Shown here piece after piece: positions 54,747 to 64,000 of a stretch of 64,000 bases of DNA. The position numbers and the translations under genes are program-made. Numbering within the stretch: the first letter of the stretch is position 1; every line of letters starts with the position of its first letter. The notes under the pieces were generated by a model that was not told where the DNA came from, searched no databases, and saw only the letters and a list, made by a program, of their open reading frames with translations. This DNA is from Ehrlichia sp028752135 (GTDB taxonomy: Bacteria; Pseudomonadota; Alphaproteobacteria; Rickettsiales; Anaplasmataceae), in contig CP082782.1 in assembly GCA_028752135.1 (NCBI GenBank), positions 1,054,001 through 1,118,000 of the forward strand, given 5' to 3'.

Positions 54747-55076
54747 CTAGCCTCTAGTTCTATCTCCATTTAGAATTTTATTGTCCAGTATAATCTTTCT
54801 TGCCTTACTTTGGACACTTAAAGGACTATATCCAGCAAAATGGCAAACATTAATAAAATCTTTTGAGAGATCATTCAACCAACTAGTTGCTTTTATTTTT
54901 TCAAGCTTATTTTCCATTCTCCTATAATTAGATGTTGAATCGATTATTGCTTGAAGTATAACTGCTTTCCACATCGACTGATAAGATATATGTTCTTCCA
55001 ATATTTCACTATCACACATATAATCTATATCATATGTATCATAATTTTCATAAAAATTTAATGTATCATAATTCAT
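54747..55076 (-). CDS. Small protein of unknown function, phage-type WxxAVILQA-like
   Basis: The 109-residue protein has an acidic, Tyr/Asp-rich N-terminus (YDTLNFYENYDTYDIDYMCD), followed by MWKAVILQAIIDSTSN, SWLNDLSKDFINVCHFAGYS and a basic C-terminus. The W-x-x-AV-x-x-QAI-x-D and WL-x-(8)-F-x-x-VC-x-x-AG pattern reminds me of small proteins encoded by temperate phages and found as strays in Rickettsiales genomes. No function is known to me. It is bounded by a repeat copy on its 3' side and a long spacer on its 5' side. Confidence 0.5.
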   Translation of the reverse strand: MNYDTLNFYENYDTYDIDYMCDSEILEEHISYQSMWKAVILQAIIDSTSNYRRMENKLEKIKATSWLNDLSKDFINVCHFAGYSPLSVQSKARKIILDNKILNGDRTRG

Positions 55077-55955
55077 AATTAACCTATCTTATTACAATAT
55101 TTTTTATTCAAGTCTTAGGATAAATAAAAAGCAAGAGTTGGATAATTAGATATAACGCACTTTAATTTCTACTGAATCCTATCAGCCCACATATTGAATA
55201 GTGTATTCTTCTCTTTCTAATATTGCTATTAATCTACAATAATAAGCGTAAACGCCTATTACTCTTTTTCTATATTTGCACAGTTTTTTTATAAAGATTT
55301 ATTGATCACTATTTTTTAAATACTATTCATAATTTTAGCAATAATTCAATATACTGATATAATTGAAAGTAAGACATAGTTGCCTTAAAAATTAAATCAA
55401 TAATTTATGATAAAAAAGCATTATCAATATTATGAAATTTAATCAACCTAATTATTTAGTACTAAACTCGCTCTTGTTATATCATTATATAACATATGTA
55501 GTATAAAGCTGATCACATTTTTACTGGTATCTTAAAAAGCAGATTTAATATCTATTTTAACTTTCATATTATTTTACAATTAGATCAACATAACATTACT
55601 TATAAACATTAGTTGATATCAATATCGCAGTACATCACGTGAAAGAAAAAGATAAGCAACTGTACTATTTATCTTGATAATTAACTAAACAAAAATTTGA
55701 TATTTCAATTTCAAAAACATTCCAATATTTGATAAATATAAACATTAACATGCTAATATAGCTAAGTACTAAACGCTGTTCACATTATACAACAGATCAA
55801 AGTATCATAGAATTAAAGACATTAAAAACCTACAAGCTTAATTTCAAACATATGCACAAAATATCACTAGCCATAATCAAATTTTGTTTTCATATTACTA
55901 GTAATCTCTTGTACATTCAGTTTTATACATTAATATCTGCAACACACATAATTTT
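55077..55955. other. Long AT-rich spacer between SPFH gene and small phage-like gene
   Basis: 879 bases without a credible frame. A short near-palindrome AATAAGCGTAAACGCCTATT (55241-55260, 7 of 8 stem pairs) is the only structured patch noticed. Confidence 0.5.
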
Positions 55956-56813
55956 TTATTCTATATTAATAGTAGGTTGAGCACCCTGCTCTGAAATCAA
56001 AGATACTAAAAGATTATTTACAAGCTTAATCTTCTGTTCATTAGATAGAGTAATCTGATATTGTTCTTCAAAATGCTTTAGTATCTCATCTACCATAATA
56101 ATAGCATTTCTTACTATATGTCCTCTAGCATTAGTAATAGCTTTTGCTTGTTGTCTTCTTAACATAATCTGCGCTATCTCAGAAGAATAAGCTAAATGTG
56201 ATATCCTAGCATCTTCTACAACTATACCTACAATTCCTAATCTATTCTGTAACATACTGCACAATTTAGATGATATTTGAGCAGAATTATTACGTAAAGA
56301 CTCACTATTGTCCTCAGCATCATATGGATAACTACCAGCCAGCTCTCTCACTGCAGTCTCACTTTGAATATTAATAAATTCCTGATAATCAGTAACATTA
56401 AGACAGGCTTTTGCTGGACTAATTACTCTCCAAACAATCACAGCTGCTATTTCTATCGGATTCCCATTAAAATCATTAACTTTGATCTTACTTGTATTAA
56501 CATTCCTCACTTTTAATGAAATTGATCTCATATGAACAAACGGAATAGTCCAAAAAAATCCTGGTTTAAATATAGTTCCAATATAATTCCCAAAAAACTC
56601 AACAACTCTTGCTTCATTTGGATTATTCACAAAAAATCCACTTGGTAGAATAAATGTACAGATCAAAGACATTAAAGACATGGGTACAATGACAACAAAA
56701 TTTCCATAATATACCCCAGATAACAACAGAAAAATAAAAACTATTGCACAAAATATTACTGAAAACCCATTAATATACATTAATTCTTTGTCATAGAATT
56801 CTCTACTATTCAT
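55956..56813 (-). CDS. SPFH/Band 7 domain membrane protein
   Basis: A stomatin/prohibitin/flotillin-like protein with two hydrophobic segments (about 15-65) followed by the SPFH domain. FFVNNPNEARVVEFFGNYIG, IFKPGFFWTIPFV, NVNTSKIKVNDFNGNPIEIA and SETAVRELAGSYPYD match the family. A coiled region AQIMLRRQQAKAITNARGHI precedes a hydrophilic C-terminus. Such proteins organise membrane microdomains or regulate proteases such as FtsH, but it is not clearly HflK or HflC. GGAGG lies about seven bases before the ATG. 285 residues, monocistronic. Confidence 0.88.
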   Translation of the reverse strand: MNSREFYDKELMYINGFSVIFCAIVFIFLLLSGVYYGNFVVIVPMSLMSLICTFILPSGFFVNNPNEARVVEFFGNYIGTIFKPGFFWTIPFVHMRSISLKVRNVNTSKIKVNDFNGNPIEIAAVIVWRVISPAKACLNVTDYQEFINIQSETAVRELAGSYPYDAEDNSESLRNNSAQISSKLCSMLQNRLGIVGIVVEDARISHLAYSSEIAQIMLRRQQAKAITNARGHIVRNAIIMVDEILKHFEEQYQITLSNEQKIKLVNNLLVSLISEQGAQPTINIE

Positions 56814-56954
56814 AACATTTCCTCCATTGTAAGATTAATACTTGTTTTATAAATCAGTAAAAAACCTTTTTGACATGAATTATACGCTAAAACATTTATA
56901 CAGTATATAATTATACAACAGCATCTATTGCCACAAACACTTTATTCTTATTGA

Positions 56955-57240
56955 ATTATAAAATCTCGTAAATATAACTTTATATCATTCAGAATATCTC
57001 ATTATACAACAAACTAATCCTGTTACATTAACTAGCAAAACTTTTAACATGAACAGAAATATTCAAATAATATATACTTAACTCTGAGCACATAATTTCC
57101 ACATATTTTAATACTACTTAATTATAAATCTTGGAAATATACACTTATTTGTTTGTGAAAAACTCTTTACTACTAATAATACCTGATCATACATAAACTA
57201 ATATTGTTATATTAACAGTAAGTAAAAATATTAAATAAAC
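56955..57240. repeat. Diverged direct repeat pair between ankyrin and SPFH genes
   Basis: Copy 1 (about 56955-57056) and copy 2 (about 57119-57240) share GAATTATAAAATCTCGTAAA against AATTATAAATCTTGGAAATA, AAACTAATCCTGTTACATTA against AAACTAATATTGTTATATTA, and following A-rich ends. Period is about 165-180 bases with indels. The 56814-57281 spacer contains no gene. Confidence 0.55.
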
Positions 57241-57281
57241 TATACCATATATCAAACTCTACAAACTAATTAATATAGTTA

Positions 57282-58153
57282 TTATTGCATAGTCAGTATG
57301 GTATCAACTATATCTGACTGACCATTTTTTATTGCGATATTTAAAGGAGTCTCACTATTATAATTAGGAATATTTGAAGCAGCACCTATTGATAATAAAA
57401 ACCTCACTATATTTAATTTCCCATGTCTAACAGCATAAGCTAATAAGTTATCCCCTGAAGCAGAAGTACGTACTTTATACAATACAGTAGATAAACTTAC
57501 ATCTAATTCTTCAAGCTTATTAATTAATGACCTTAAACCAGAAACATCATCACTTATTACACAATAAAAAATTTGTGGATAATAATCTTCAACAGTATAC
57601 ATTTTTGGCAGGTGATTATTCATTTCATCATATTCACTTTTTTCAATTTCCTTGATAAGACTTCTAGTAAATGGCCAGTGATATGAAACATTAACTTTTC
57701 TATCTTCATCACCTTGCATCTGAAAATTATCTTTTAATATCTTATTGGTTTTTTTACCTTCAGTTTCTTCAGGCATATTATTTAACTGATTTTTTTCCCC
57801 ATCTTTCAATTTATTTTTTTCTTCTTCATATTACCATCAGACATATCTTTCTTGTCATCATGTTCATCCGAATCCTCATCATGATCTTTCATTACCACGC
57901 CTTCTTGATCTCTCTCAAGATGATCTCCTTCATCCATTTGTTGATCATATTCACCTATATCATCTTCTTCTTTATCCAACTCATCATATTGCATATCTTC
58001 ATCATCAACTATATCTTGATCTTGAAATACAGGAACTTTCCTATCCTCCATTTCAGAATCTAACATATCATCATGAGGATACATACCATGCGTAAAACCA
58101 GCTGTAGCGTTGATAAAACTTACCATTGCAACAAATAAAAATAACTTTTTCAT
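57282..58153 (-). pseudogene. Exported acidic ankyrin-repeat protein, one-base frameshift
   Basis: The first part starts at ATG 58153: a signal peptide (MKKLFLFVAMVSFINATAG), then an extremely acidic region rich in Asp and Glu, ending KKKK and TGA. One frame over, the sequence continues through KDGEKNQLNNMPEETEGKK, a KVNVSYHWPFTRSLIKEIEK segment and two to three ankyrin repeats (GDNLLAYAVRHGKLNIVRFL, ETPLNIAIKNGQSDIVDTIL). The break is a coding-strand A7 at about 57823-57829; eight A give one 290-residue protein. Secretion signal plus ankyrin repeats suggests an exported, possibly host-interacting protein, an inference from architecture. Confidence 0.75.
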
Positions 58154-58261
58154 ATCCAAAACTCTCTAATTATAACTTTTTCTTTCCTACAACAATAATT
58201 ACTGTCATAAGTATAATTTTTTATTAATATTACAAATCAAAACACTTGGATTATACATTAA

Positions 58262-60832
58262 ATGAATAATATTGCAACTAATCCTATTTATCCTTTTATA
58301 TGGATATCTGCATCAGCTGGCACAGGAAAAACAAGAATACTAGTAAACAGAGTTTTAAGGTTATTAATAACAGGTCACAGGAACATACTTTGTTTAACAT
58401 TTACAAATGCAGCAGCACATGAAATGACAGAACGGATACATTCAACACTCAGTACTTGGACAATACTAACAGATAAAGAATTAAAGAAAAATTTACAAGA
58501 CATTATCCCAAACAACATCACTATTCAAGAATACAAAAGAGCAAGAGAACTATTCAGCAATTTACATAATTTATCACTCTCAATAAAGACTATACACAGT
58601 TTTTGTTATCAATTAATATCCACTTTCCCTATAGAAGCAGGGATATCCCCAAATTGTACAATTAAAGATTTTACAGAATCTTTCACCAAAATATTCTATA
58701 AACTACTCTATGATCCTACAATAAAACATCATTTATCAGCTATCTCACATGAAATAACAGAAAATACAATTCATGACTTACTATATAAATTATTAAGCAA
58801 ACAACACTATAATTTAAATAAAGATCTACTATATAAAAAACTTAACATTAACAGAGAACAAACAACTCAGACACTAAATATCGATAATCAAGCACTAACA
58901 TTTCTAACACAAATTTTAAATGAAGGTAGTATAAGAGATAAAAAAATTAGCGACAAACTAGTTAAGTGGATGAACTTATCATATAAATATAAAATACAAA
59001 AGTTAAATGAATATGTAAGAATATTTTTTAATTTACCATCTCTAGAAAAAAAACCTACATCATTAATAATAACAAAAAATACATTAAGCTCTTTTCCTGA
59101 AGTAGAGAAAATAATTTTAGATATACAAGAAAATATACTAGACTTTATAAAAATTTTTTACGCTAATAAGATAGCGGAACGTACAATTCATCTAATTGAA
59201 ATAGCAGAACGCTTTATAAAATTATATCAAGAAGACAAACAAAAACTAAATTATTTAGACCATAACGACATAATCAATTTAACACTAAACTTACTTACAA
59301 ACTCAACATATAAAGATTGGATACTATTCCGCTTGGACAGCAGAGTAGATCATATATTAATCGATGAATCACAAGATAACAGTATAAAACAATGGAACAT
59401 TATTTCAGAATTATGCCATGAATTTTTTTCTGGTATAGGCACAACAGATGAAACAAGGACATTATTTATTGTTGGAGACATAAAACAATCCATATATAGT
59501 TTTCAAAATGCAAGACCCGATTATTTTGAGCCCATGTGCAACTACTTTATGCAACAAAGTACTCAATACCAAATATTACATTTAAATCAATCATTTAGAT
59601 CAACACCACCTATTCTTAAATTAGTAGACAAGATATTCAATAACTTTCGCCACGAAATATCTTTTAGCAATACAGAAATAAAGCATAAAATTTTCCGAAA
59701 AAATGATCCAGGATATGTAGAAATATGGCCTATATTTAATACTAAAAACAATAAGCAAGGGTTCCTACTAGAGCCTAAAAATCAAATTGATCCAGATTCC
59801 AACCTATTACTTGCATCAACCATTGCTAACAAGATTCACACATGGATAAAAGATAAAAGAATTTTACTAGGAAAGAACCGTCCTATAACTGCAGGTGATT
59901 TTTTAATATTAGTAAGGCACAGAACTTGCTTTATAGACCATATGATCACAACATTAAAAAAACTTAATATTCCTACTTTAGAAAGAGATAAATTTAAGAT
60001 AATGGATTATATAATAATTCAGGATCTGGTTAATTTAGGAGAATTTTTATTACTACCAGAAAATGACCTAGCTTTAACAGGATTATTAAAATCACCAATT
60101 TTCAAATTCACTGAAGAACAAATATTCAGTTTAGCATATAATAGGAACAACAGATACCTATGGGAAGAATTACAATCCAAGTTCAGTAATATATCAAGTT
60201 ATCTTAAACAATTAATCAATATGTCGAAATTACATAGCCCTTTAAATTTATATTACCACATCTTATCAGAACATAAACTTAAATTCACAGAACGTTTAGG
60301 TCAATCAAATACAGAAATCATAGGAGAATTTATCAATCTATTAATACAATTTGAATCTAATAATTTAAATTCATTGCAATCATTTATACACTGGATAAAA
60401 AATACCAACCCAGAAATAAAAAGTGACATCAGTGCCACAAAAGACTACGTAAAAATAATGACAATACATAATGCAAAAGGCATGCAATCACCGATAGTAT
60501 TTTTATCAGATACCACAACCATACCAAAAAGTGAAGCTCAGTTAGTATTTGATGAAGAATTTACTCCATTTTGGCCCCGCAATGATATCAACGATGTCTG
60601 TGAAAACTTAAAATCTCAACAAAAAATCAACGAATATCATGAATATTTGAGACTACTCTATGTAGCTATGACTAGAGCAGAGGATGAATTATATATTACT
60701 GGAATACCTCCAATACATAATAAATCATGGTACAATATAATTTATAACCTCAACTATACATATAAGAAAAAATATATTTACTTAAACCCTATAATACAAG
60801 AAAAAGCAGAAGTTTTATACATCGATGAGTAA
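58262..60832 (+). CDS. UvrD/AddA-like superfamily 1 DNA helicase lacking the nuclease domain
   Basis: A double-strand-break-repair helicase of alphaproteobacterial AddA type. Motif I is WISASAGTGKTRILVNRVLR, motif Ia LTFTNAAAHEMTERI, and KTIHSFCYQLISTFP follows. Motif II is ILIDESQDNS, motif III VGDIKQSIYSFQNARPDYF, motif IV LNQSFRSTPPIL, motif V MTIHNAKGMQSPIVFL, and motif VI RLLYVAMTRAEDELYITG. The 856 residues end soon after motif VI, about 250-300 short of typical AddA, so the C-terminal PD-(D/E)xK nuclease is missing; I see no continuation in any frame. It could work with a separate nuclease subunit or as a plain helicase. Divergent from the ankyrin gene. Confidence 0.88.
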   Translation: MNNIATNPIYPFIWISASAGTGKTRILVNRVLRLLITGHRNILCLTFTNAAAHEMTERIHSTLSTWTILTDKELKKNLQDIIPNNITIQEYKRARELFSNLHNLSLSIKTIHSFCYQLISTFPIEAGISPNCTIKDFTESFTKIFYKLLYDPTIKHHLSAISHEITENTIHDLLYKLLSKQHYNLNKDLLYKKLNINREQTTQTLNIDNQALTFLTQILNEGSIRDKKISDKLVKWMNLSYKYKIQKLNEYVRIFFNLPSLEKKPTSLIITKNTLSSFPEVEKIILDIQENILDFIKIFYANKIAERTIHLIEIAERFIKLYQEDKQKLNYLDHNDIINLTLNLLTNSTYKDWILFRLDSRVDHILIDESQDNSIKQWNIISELCHEFFSGIGTTDETRTLFIVGDIKQSIYSFQNARPDYFEPMCNYFMQQSTQYQILHLNQSFRSTPPILKLVDKIFNNFRHEISFSNTEIKHKIFRKNDPGYVEIWPIFNTKNNKQGFLLEPKNQIDPDSNLLLASTIANKIHTWIKDKRILLGKNRPITAGDFLILVRHRTCFIDHMITTLKKLNIPTLERDKFKIMDYIIIQDLVNLGEFLLLPENDLALTGLLKSPIFKFTEEQIFSLAYNRNNRYLWEELQSKFSNISSYLKQLINMSKLHSPLNLYYHILSEHKLKFTERLGQSNTEIIGEFINLLIQFESNNLNSLQSFIHWIKNTNPEIKSDISATKDYVKIMTIHNAKGMQSPIVFLSDTTTIPKSEAQLVFDEEFTPFWPRNDINDVCENLKSQQKINEYHEYLRLLYVAMTRAEDELYITGIPPIHNKSWYNIIYNLNYTYKKKYIYLNPIIQEKAEVLYIDE

Positions 60833-61474
60833 TTTCACAATTATTTAAAATTAATCTATATCACTTGATAATGTGATGATTTTAAATGTGACCTCACTAT
60901 ACAGCAATAAGCAACAGAAACTCACTAATTTGCTAAGTTTATAAATAAACATAAAAAAGATTATTTCAATTTCACTTATTAATAAAATGGCTAATCCTCA
61001 GCAGAAATATATATCTTATAACAATTATCTTTTCTCAAGACATAAATCTTCCTTTATAATTCTTCTCCATAATTTATTACTACACATTAAATAAGCAAAA
61101 CATTATCATCATAAAACTCAACATTTTAAACTAATGTACATAAACTTCATTAAATCTTTTTAGAATTATTAGATACTGAACATCTTGAAAGAACTTCTTT
61201 CTTATAATCTTCTATCTCTTCAGTCACAAGAATATACATAAATAAAACACTATAAAATGTTGATAGTAATTACTTACAATCATATACAAATATGAGTTAA
61301 ATACATTCATTTATCAACAAAAAGATCAATTTCAGATAGTATTTTTGTAGTAGTAATAACCTCATATATTAATATTAAAAACACCATTTCATTACATAAA
61401 GCATCATTAACATTTTCAAGAAAAGTAACACTAAGCTTATTTAAATAAAAAACCATTATCCCTCACACAAACAT
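60833..61474. other. AT-rich spacer between convergent helicase and oxidoreductase genes
   Basis: 642 bases with no coding frame or convincing hairpin. No remnant of the missing AddA nuclease domain was recognised. Confidence 0.5.
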
Positions 61475-62449
61475 CTATAATACAATAACATTTGATCCTG
61501 TAAGTTTTCTATTTTCTAAATCTTGATGTGCTGTTACTATATCATCAAATTTATAGATTTTATTTATATTAACCTTTATATAATTTTTCCTTATTACTTC
61601 AAAAAGTTCCATAGCTGTCATAGCTAAATCAAAGCTTGAACGTTTATAGTGAAAGACTAAAGGAGCAGTAAAAAACAATGACCTAGAACTTAACATAGCA
61701 GCATTAATGTTGGGGATAGCTCCTGATATTTGACCATAAGAAACATAAATACCAAAAAGACTAAGTGATTCAAAAGATAATTGACTAACTGAAGCTCCTA
61801 TACAATCATAAACCACATTAACACCTACACCTTGAGTAATTTCCATTACTTGCTCAACAAAATTTTTACTACTACAATTTACTATATAAGAACACCCTGA
61901 ACGTAGAGCAATATTTGCTCTATCATCAGAACTAATCACTCCGATAACTTTACATCCCTTATGACTAGCCCACTGACATAATATCTGTCCAACACCACCT
62001 GTTGCTCCATGCACTAAAGCAAAAGTCTTAGGACGTATAGCATAAACCAAATGTGTTAAATAATGTGCCGTCATGCCTTTAAACAATACTGCAGCAGCAA
62101 CTTGATCAGTAATATCACTTGGTATTCTCACTAAATATTTTTGATTCACAATTCTTTTTTCAGAATAAGCTCCCCCAAGTATCGTACAGTACCCTACTCT
62201 GTCACCAACATTAAAAACTTCAACATCTTTACCTAACTTTTCTATCACTCCTACTGCTTCAACTCCTAAGACAGCAGGAAATTTTTTACTCTTACGTAAA
62301 CCATTACGACATTCAATATCATATCGATTTAATCCGATAGCTGTATGTTTTATTAATGCTTCATCATCTTTAGGTTCGCCAATATTACAACTAACATATT
62401 TTAAAATTTCAGAACCACCAGTTTTATCAATAACAATAGCTTTTACCAT
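61475..62449 (-). CDS. NADPH:quinone oxidoreductase, zinc-free MDR family
   Basis: A quinone oxidoreductase (Qor-like) of the medium-chain dehydrogenase superfamily that reduces quinones with NADPH. TAIGLNRYDIECRNGLRK, FPAVLGVEAVGVIEKLGKDV, VGDRVGY and VAAAVLFKGMTAHYL are family motifs. The Rossmann loop is VHGATGGVGQILCQWA, and VVYDCIGASV follows. Zinc-ligand Cys residues are absent, as expected for Qor. ATG 62449 (MVKAIVID) is chosen over an open frame at 62476. 324 residues, monocistronic. Confidence 0.9.
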   Translation of the reverse strand: MVKAIVIDKTGGSEILKYVSCNIGEPKDDEALIKHTAIGLNRYDIECRNGLRKSKKFPAVLGVEAVGVIEKLGKDVEVFNVGDRVGYCTILGGAYSEKRIVNQKYLVRIPSDITDQVAAAVLFKGMTAHYLTHLVYAIRPKTFALVHGATGGVGQILCQWASHKGCKVIGVISSDDRANIALRSGCSYIVNCSSKNFVEQVMEITQGVGVNVVYDCIGASVSQLSFESLSLFGIYVSYGQISGAIPNINAAMLSSRSLFFTAPLVFHYKRSSFDLAMTAMELFEVIRKNYIKVNINKIYKFDDIVTAHQDLENRKLTGSNVIVL

Positions 62450-63579
62450 AACATCACATAATTTATAAAAAAACAATCACTTACTTAGTTAGTTAGGAAT
62501 TAACAATAAAGCCCAAATCAACCTAACATCTAAATAATATCCTCTAAATTTAAGACATCAATATTAATTAATAACAAACATGCTTATCCTAAGTCAAACA
62601 TCCACACAAAGTTCTATAATAACAAATATATAACCGGTATCTTTAAAAACAAAGAAATGCTATCATAAATAGTATCCGATAACCATTTTAGTAGAAAACA
62701 TCCTTATGAATAAAAATCATTCACAATACATTACAAATAATAATTTAATATATTTGTATTGTTAGGAAAACAAGGAACAATTATTACTCAAAACTTTATC
62801 TATAAAATCAACAATACTAAGGAACTTGCAAATTATGATCGAATTAGCAACAATGTTTTTTTTGCATAAAGTACACATATTAATTAAGTCTTGCATGTGT
62901 AAATATCAAGGTTATACTTCTTATATAATAATCCTACAGAATATCAGGTTTAAAAAAATAGTATCAATAAATTTAATTCTAATCAGATTTTCTACAATAA
63001 TTAAAAAAATCATCTAGTATTGCCTTGTCAAAGACTTATATAAAAAATGGATATCAGAAGATCAAAACACAATTTCTTAATTTAAAAAACATATATTCAT
63101 ATCTTCCACATCTTCAACTCATTTATAAAAACAGAAAGAATCTCACTAAAATTATATATTTAGAATCTTCTAATAGTATTCTTTACTAATTAACTACAGA
63201 AACATAATTATAAATATATCCACCCACTTTATCACCCTATAATTTAACAACAAGTTTAATTAGTACAGTTTATATATTATCTTAACTTATTGAACTATCT
63301 ATACACATCACTTCATAACACGGTCAAAGCAACTTGTTATATTCTACTAAAAACCCAACTTACCAATTACAAAAATAATCTTCTCTTATTTTTTGACTAA
63401 TAAACTAATTGAGTAAATATATAATAATATTTTCAATCGTTATAATCTACGTTCTATTCCAATTTTATTAGAACAAGATACTCTGTAACTATCATTTATA
63501 TACATCACTTTATCATATAGTCAAAATAGCTCCATATATTCTATGAGCAACTATTACTGCACTAATTTATACAGAAAAA
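62450..63579. other. 1.1-kb AT-rich spacer with a faint repeat
   Basis: No credible gene. A small plus-strand frame at 62826-63017 has no family-like features. A weak direct similarity joins about 63304-63345 (ACATCACTTCATAACACGGT) to 63502-63545 (ACATCACTTTATCATATAGT), offset 198, suggesting an old decayed duplication. Confidence 0.5.
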
Positions 63580-64000
63580 TTACTTTTCTATATTTTCTGG
63601 ATCAACAGCCAAAGGTTGAGCTTGACTTTTTGGTTGAGAATTTTGTGCATTATAATTAGAAACAATTTTACTTAAGATTTCATCTTTAGGACCAAGACCA
63701 CTAATCATACCATCACTCATAACTAATACTTTATCAACAACATTAAGTAATTGTATCTTGTGAGTCATAATAAAAGTAGTAATGCCATTCTTTTTTGCAT
63801 AGAGTAATGCATTTATTAAATTTACTTCTGACTTTCCATCCAAATTAGCATTTGGCTCATCAAGCACTAAAAGTTTTATATCTCCATAAAACGCTCTTGC
63901 TAAACCTAACATCTGCTTTTGTCCACCTGACAGGATGAGACCATTAGACCCTATTATAGTATCATATCCATTGGGTAAACTTAAAATTAATTCATGTACA
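63580..64000 (-). CDS. Type I secretion system ABC transporter (PrtD-like), C-terminal part only
   Basis: The frame is open from the window edge to a stop at 63580, about 140 residues of an ATP-binding domain. LSLPNGYDTIIGSNG, the signature LSGGQKQMLGLARAFYGD, Walker B LLVLDEPNANLDG and the H-loop FIMTHKIQLL match type I secretion exporters; the LPxGYDTxIG and DEPNANLD wording is characteristic of the PrtD/AprD class. A Gln/Pro-rich tail (NSQPKSQAQPLAVDP) follows. In Ehrlichia the T1SS exports tandem-repeat effectors and ankyrin proteins. The membrane domain lies outside the window. Confidence 0.88.
   Translation of the reverse strand, partial: VHELILSLPNGYDTIIGSNGLILSGGQKQMLGLARAFYGDIKLLVLDEPNANLDGKSEVNLINALLYAKKNGITTFIMTHKIQLLNVVDKVLVMSDGMISGLGPKDEILSKIVSNYNAQNSQPKSQAQPLAVDPENIEK

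Noticed and set aside
60833..61474. Remnant of the missing AddA nuclease domain after a frameshift
   Set aside because: No frame after the stop shows the expected nuclease motifs, so the short form is taken as real.
62826..63017. 63-residue plus-strand frame in the long spacer
   Set aside because: No Shine-Dalgarno, no family resemblance and composition like the surrounding AT-rich DNA.
1..64000. CRISPR array, IS element or integrated prophage
   Set aside because: No regularly spaced short repeats, no transposase or integrase frame and no phage structural genes were found; the repeats seen are tandem duplications and one twin element.

Overview
The window is a very AT-rich, sparsely coded stretch of bacterial chromosome. 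Gene content and order point to the Anaplasmataceae, genus Ehrlichia. The supporting genes are a Pal/OmpA lipoprotein, rpsA-sppA-ihfB, a tRNA-Tyr/tRNA-Gly/tuf cluster fused to the ribosomal protein operons, a duplicated ubiA, a short AddA-like helicase and a type I secretion ABC exporter. Intergenic gaps of 0.3-1.1 kb, several of them filled with decaying tandem duplications, are most like E. ruminantium. The species call is inference from style, not from a database match.

Layout. 1-9.2 kb: a partial M32 carboxypeptidase homologue that has lost its zinc motif, pal, purA, ruvX, nrdA (behind what look like paired NrdR boxes), tRNA-Glu, ispA and an FKBP-like exported protein. 9.5-20.6 kb: thiO, dnaB, a small membrane protein, tadA, rpmF-plsX-fabH, tgt, pstB, dapB. 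20.6-28 kb: a flavin reductase, two tandem ubiA copies, rpmH-rnpA, an AGCS amino-acid symporter and comEC. 28.6-45.7 kb: one long minus-strand run, tRNA-Tyr, tRNA-Gly, tuf, S10-spc-alpha ribosomal genes with secY, adk and rpoA, then pheT. 45.8-53.1 kb, plus strand: rlmB-cmk, rpsA, sppA, ihfB-like, a coiled-coil protein with zapA, an orphan membrane protein, hemH. 53.3-64 kb: zapE, a small phage-like protein, an SPFH protein, an ankyrin-repeat exported protein, an AddA-like helicase, a quinone oxidoreductase and the end of a T1SS ABC exporter.

The most striking property is how many genes are broken by a single base. pal (tail only), ruvX, dapB, rnpA, comEC (three times), rpsH, rpsJ and the ankyrin gene each regain a full-length, family-like frame if one A or T is added to an A/T homopolymer. 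fabH has an in-frame TAG and rplN an in-frame TGA. Several of these genes are indispensable (rpsJ, rpsH, rplN, rnpA), so sequencing or assembly error, or rescue by transcriptional slippage at poly-A/T tracts, is more likely than true gene loss. Features marked pseudogene are meant in that sense.

A second theme is tandem duplication: a 1178-bp period duplication carrying ubiA plus the first codons of the next gene, a gap-free 209-bp duplication of a gene's 3' end now decaying in the spacer, and several older diverged repeat pairs. I see no CRISPR array, insertion sequence, integrated prophage or rRNA.
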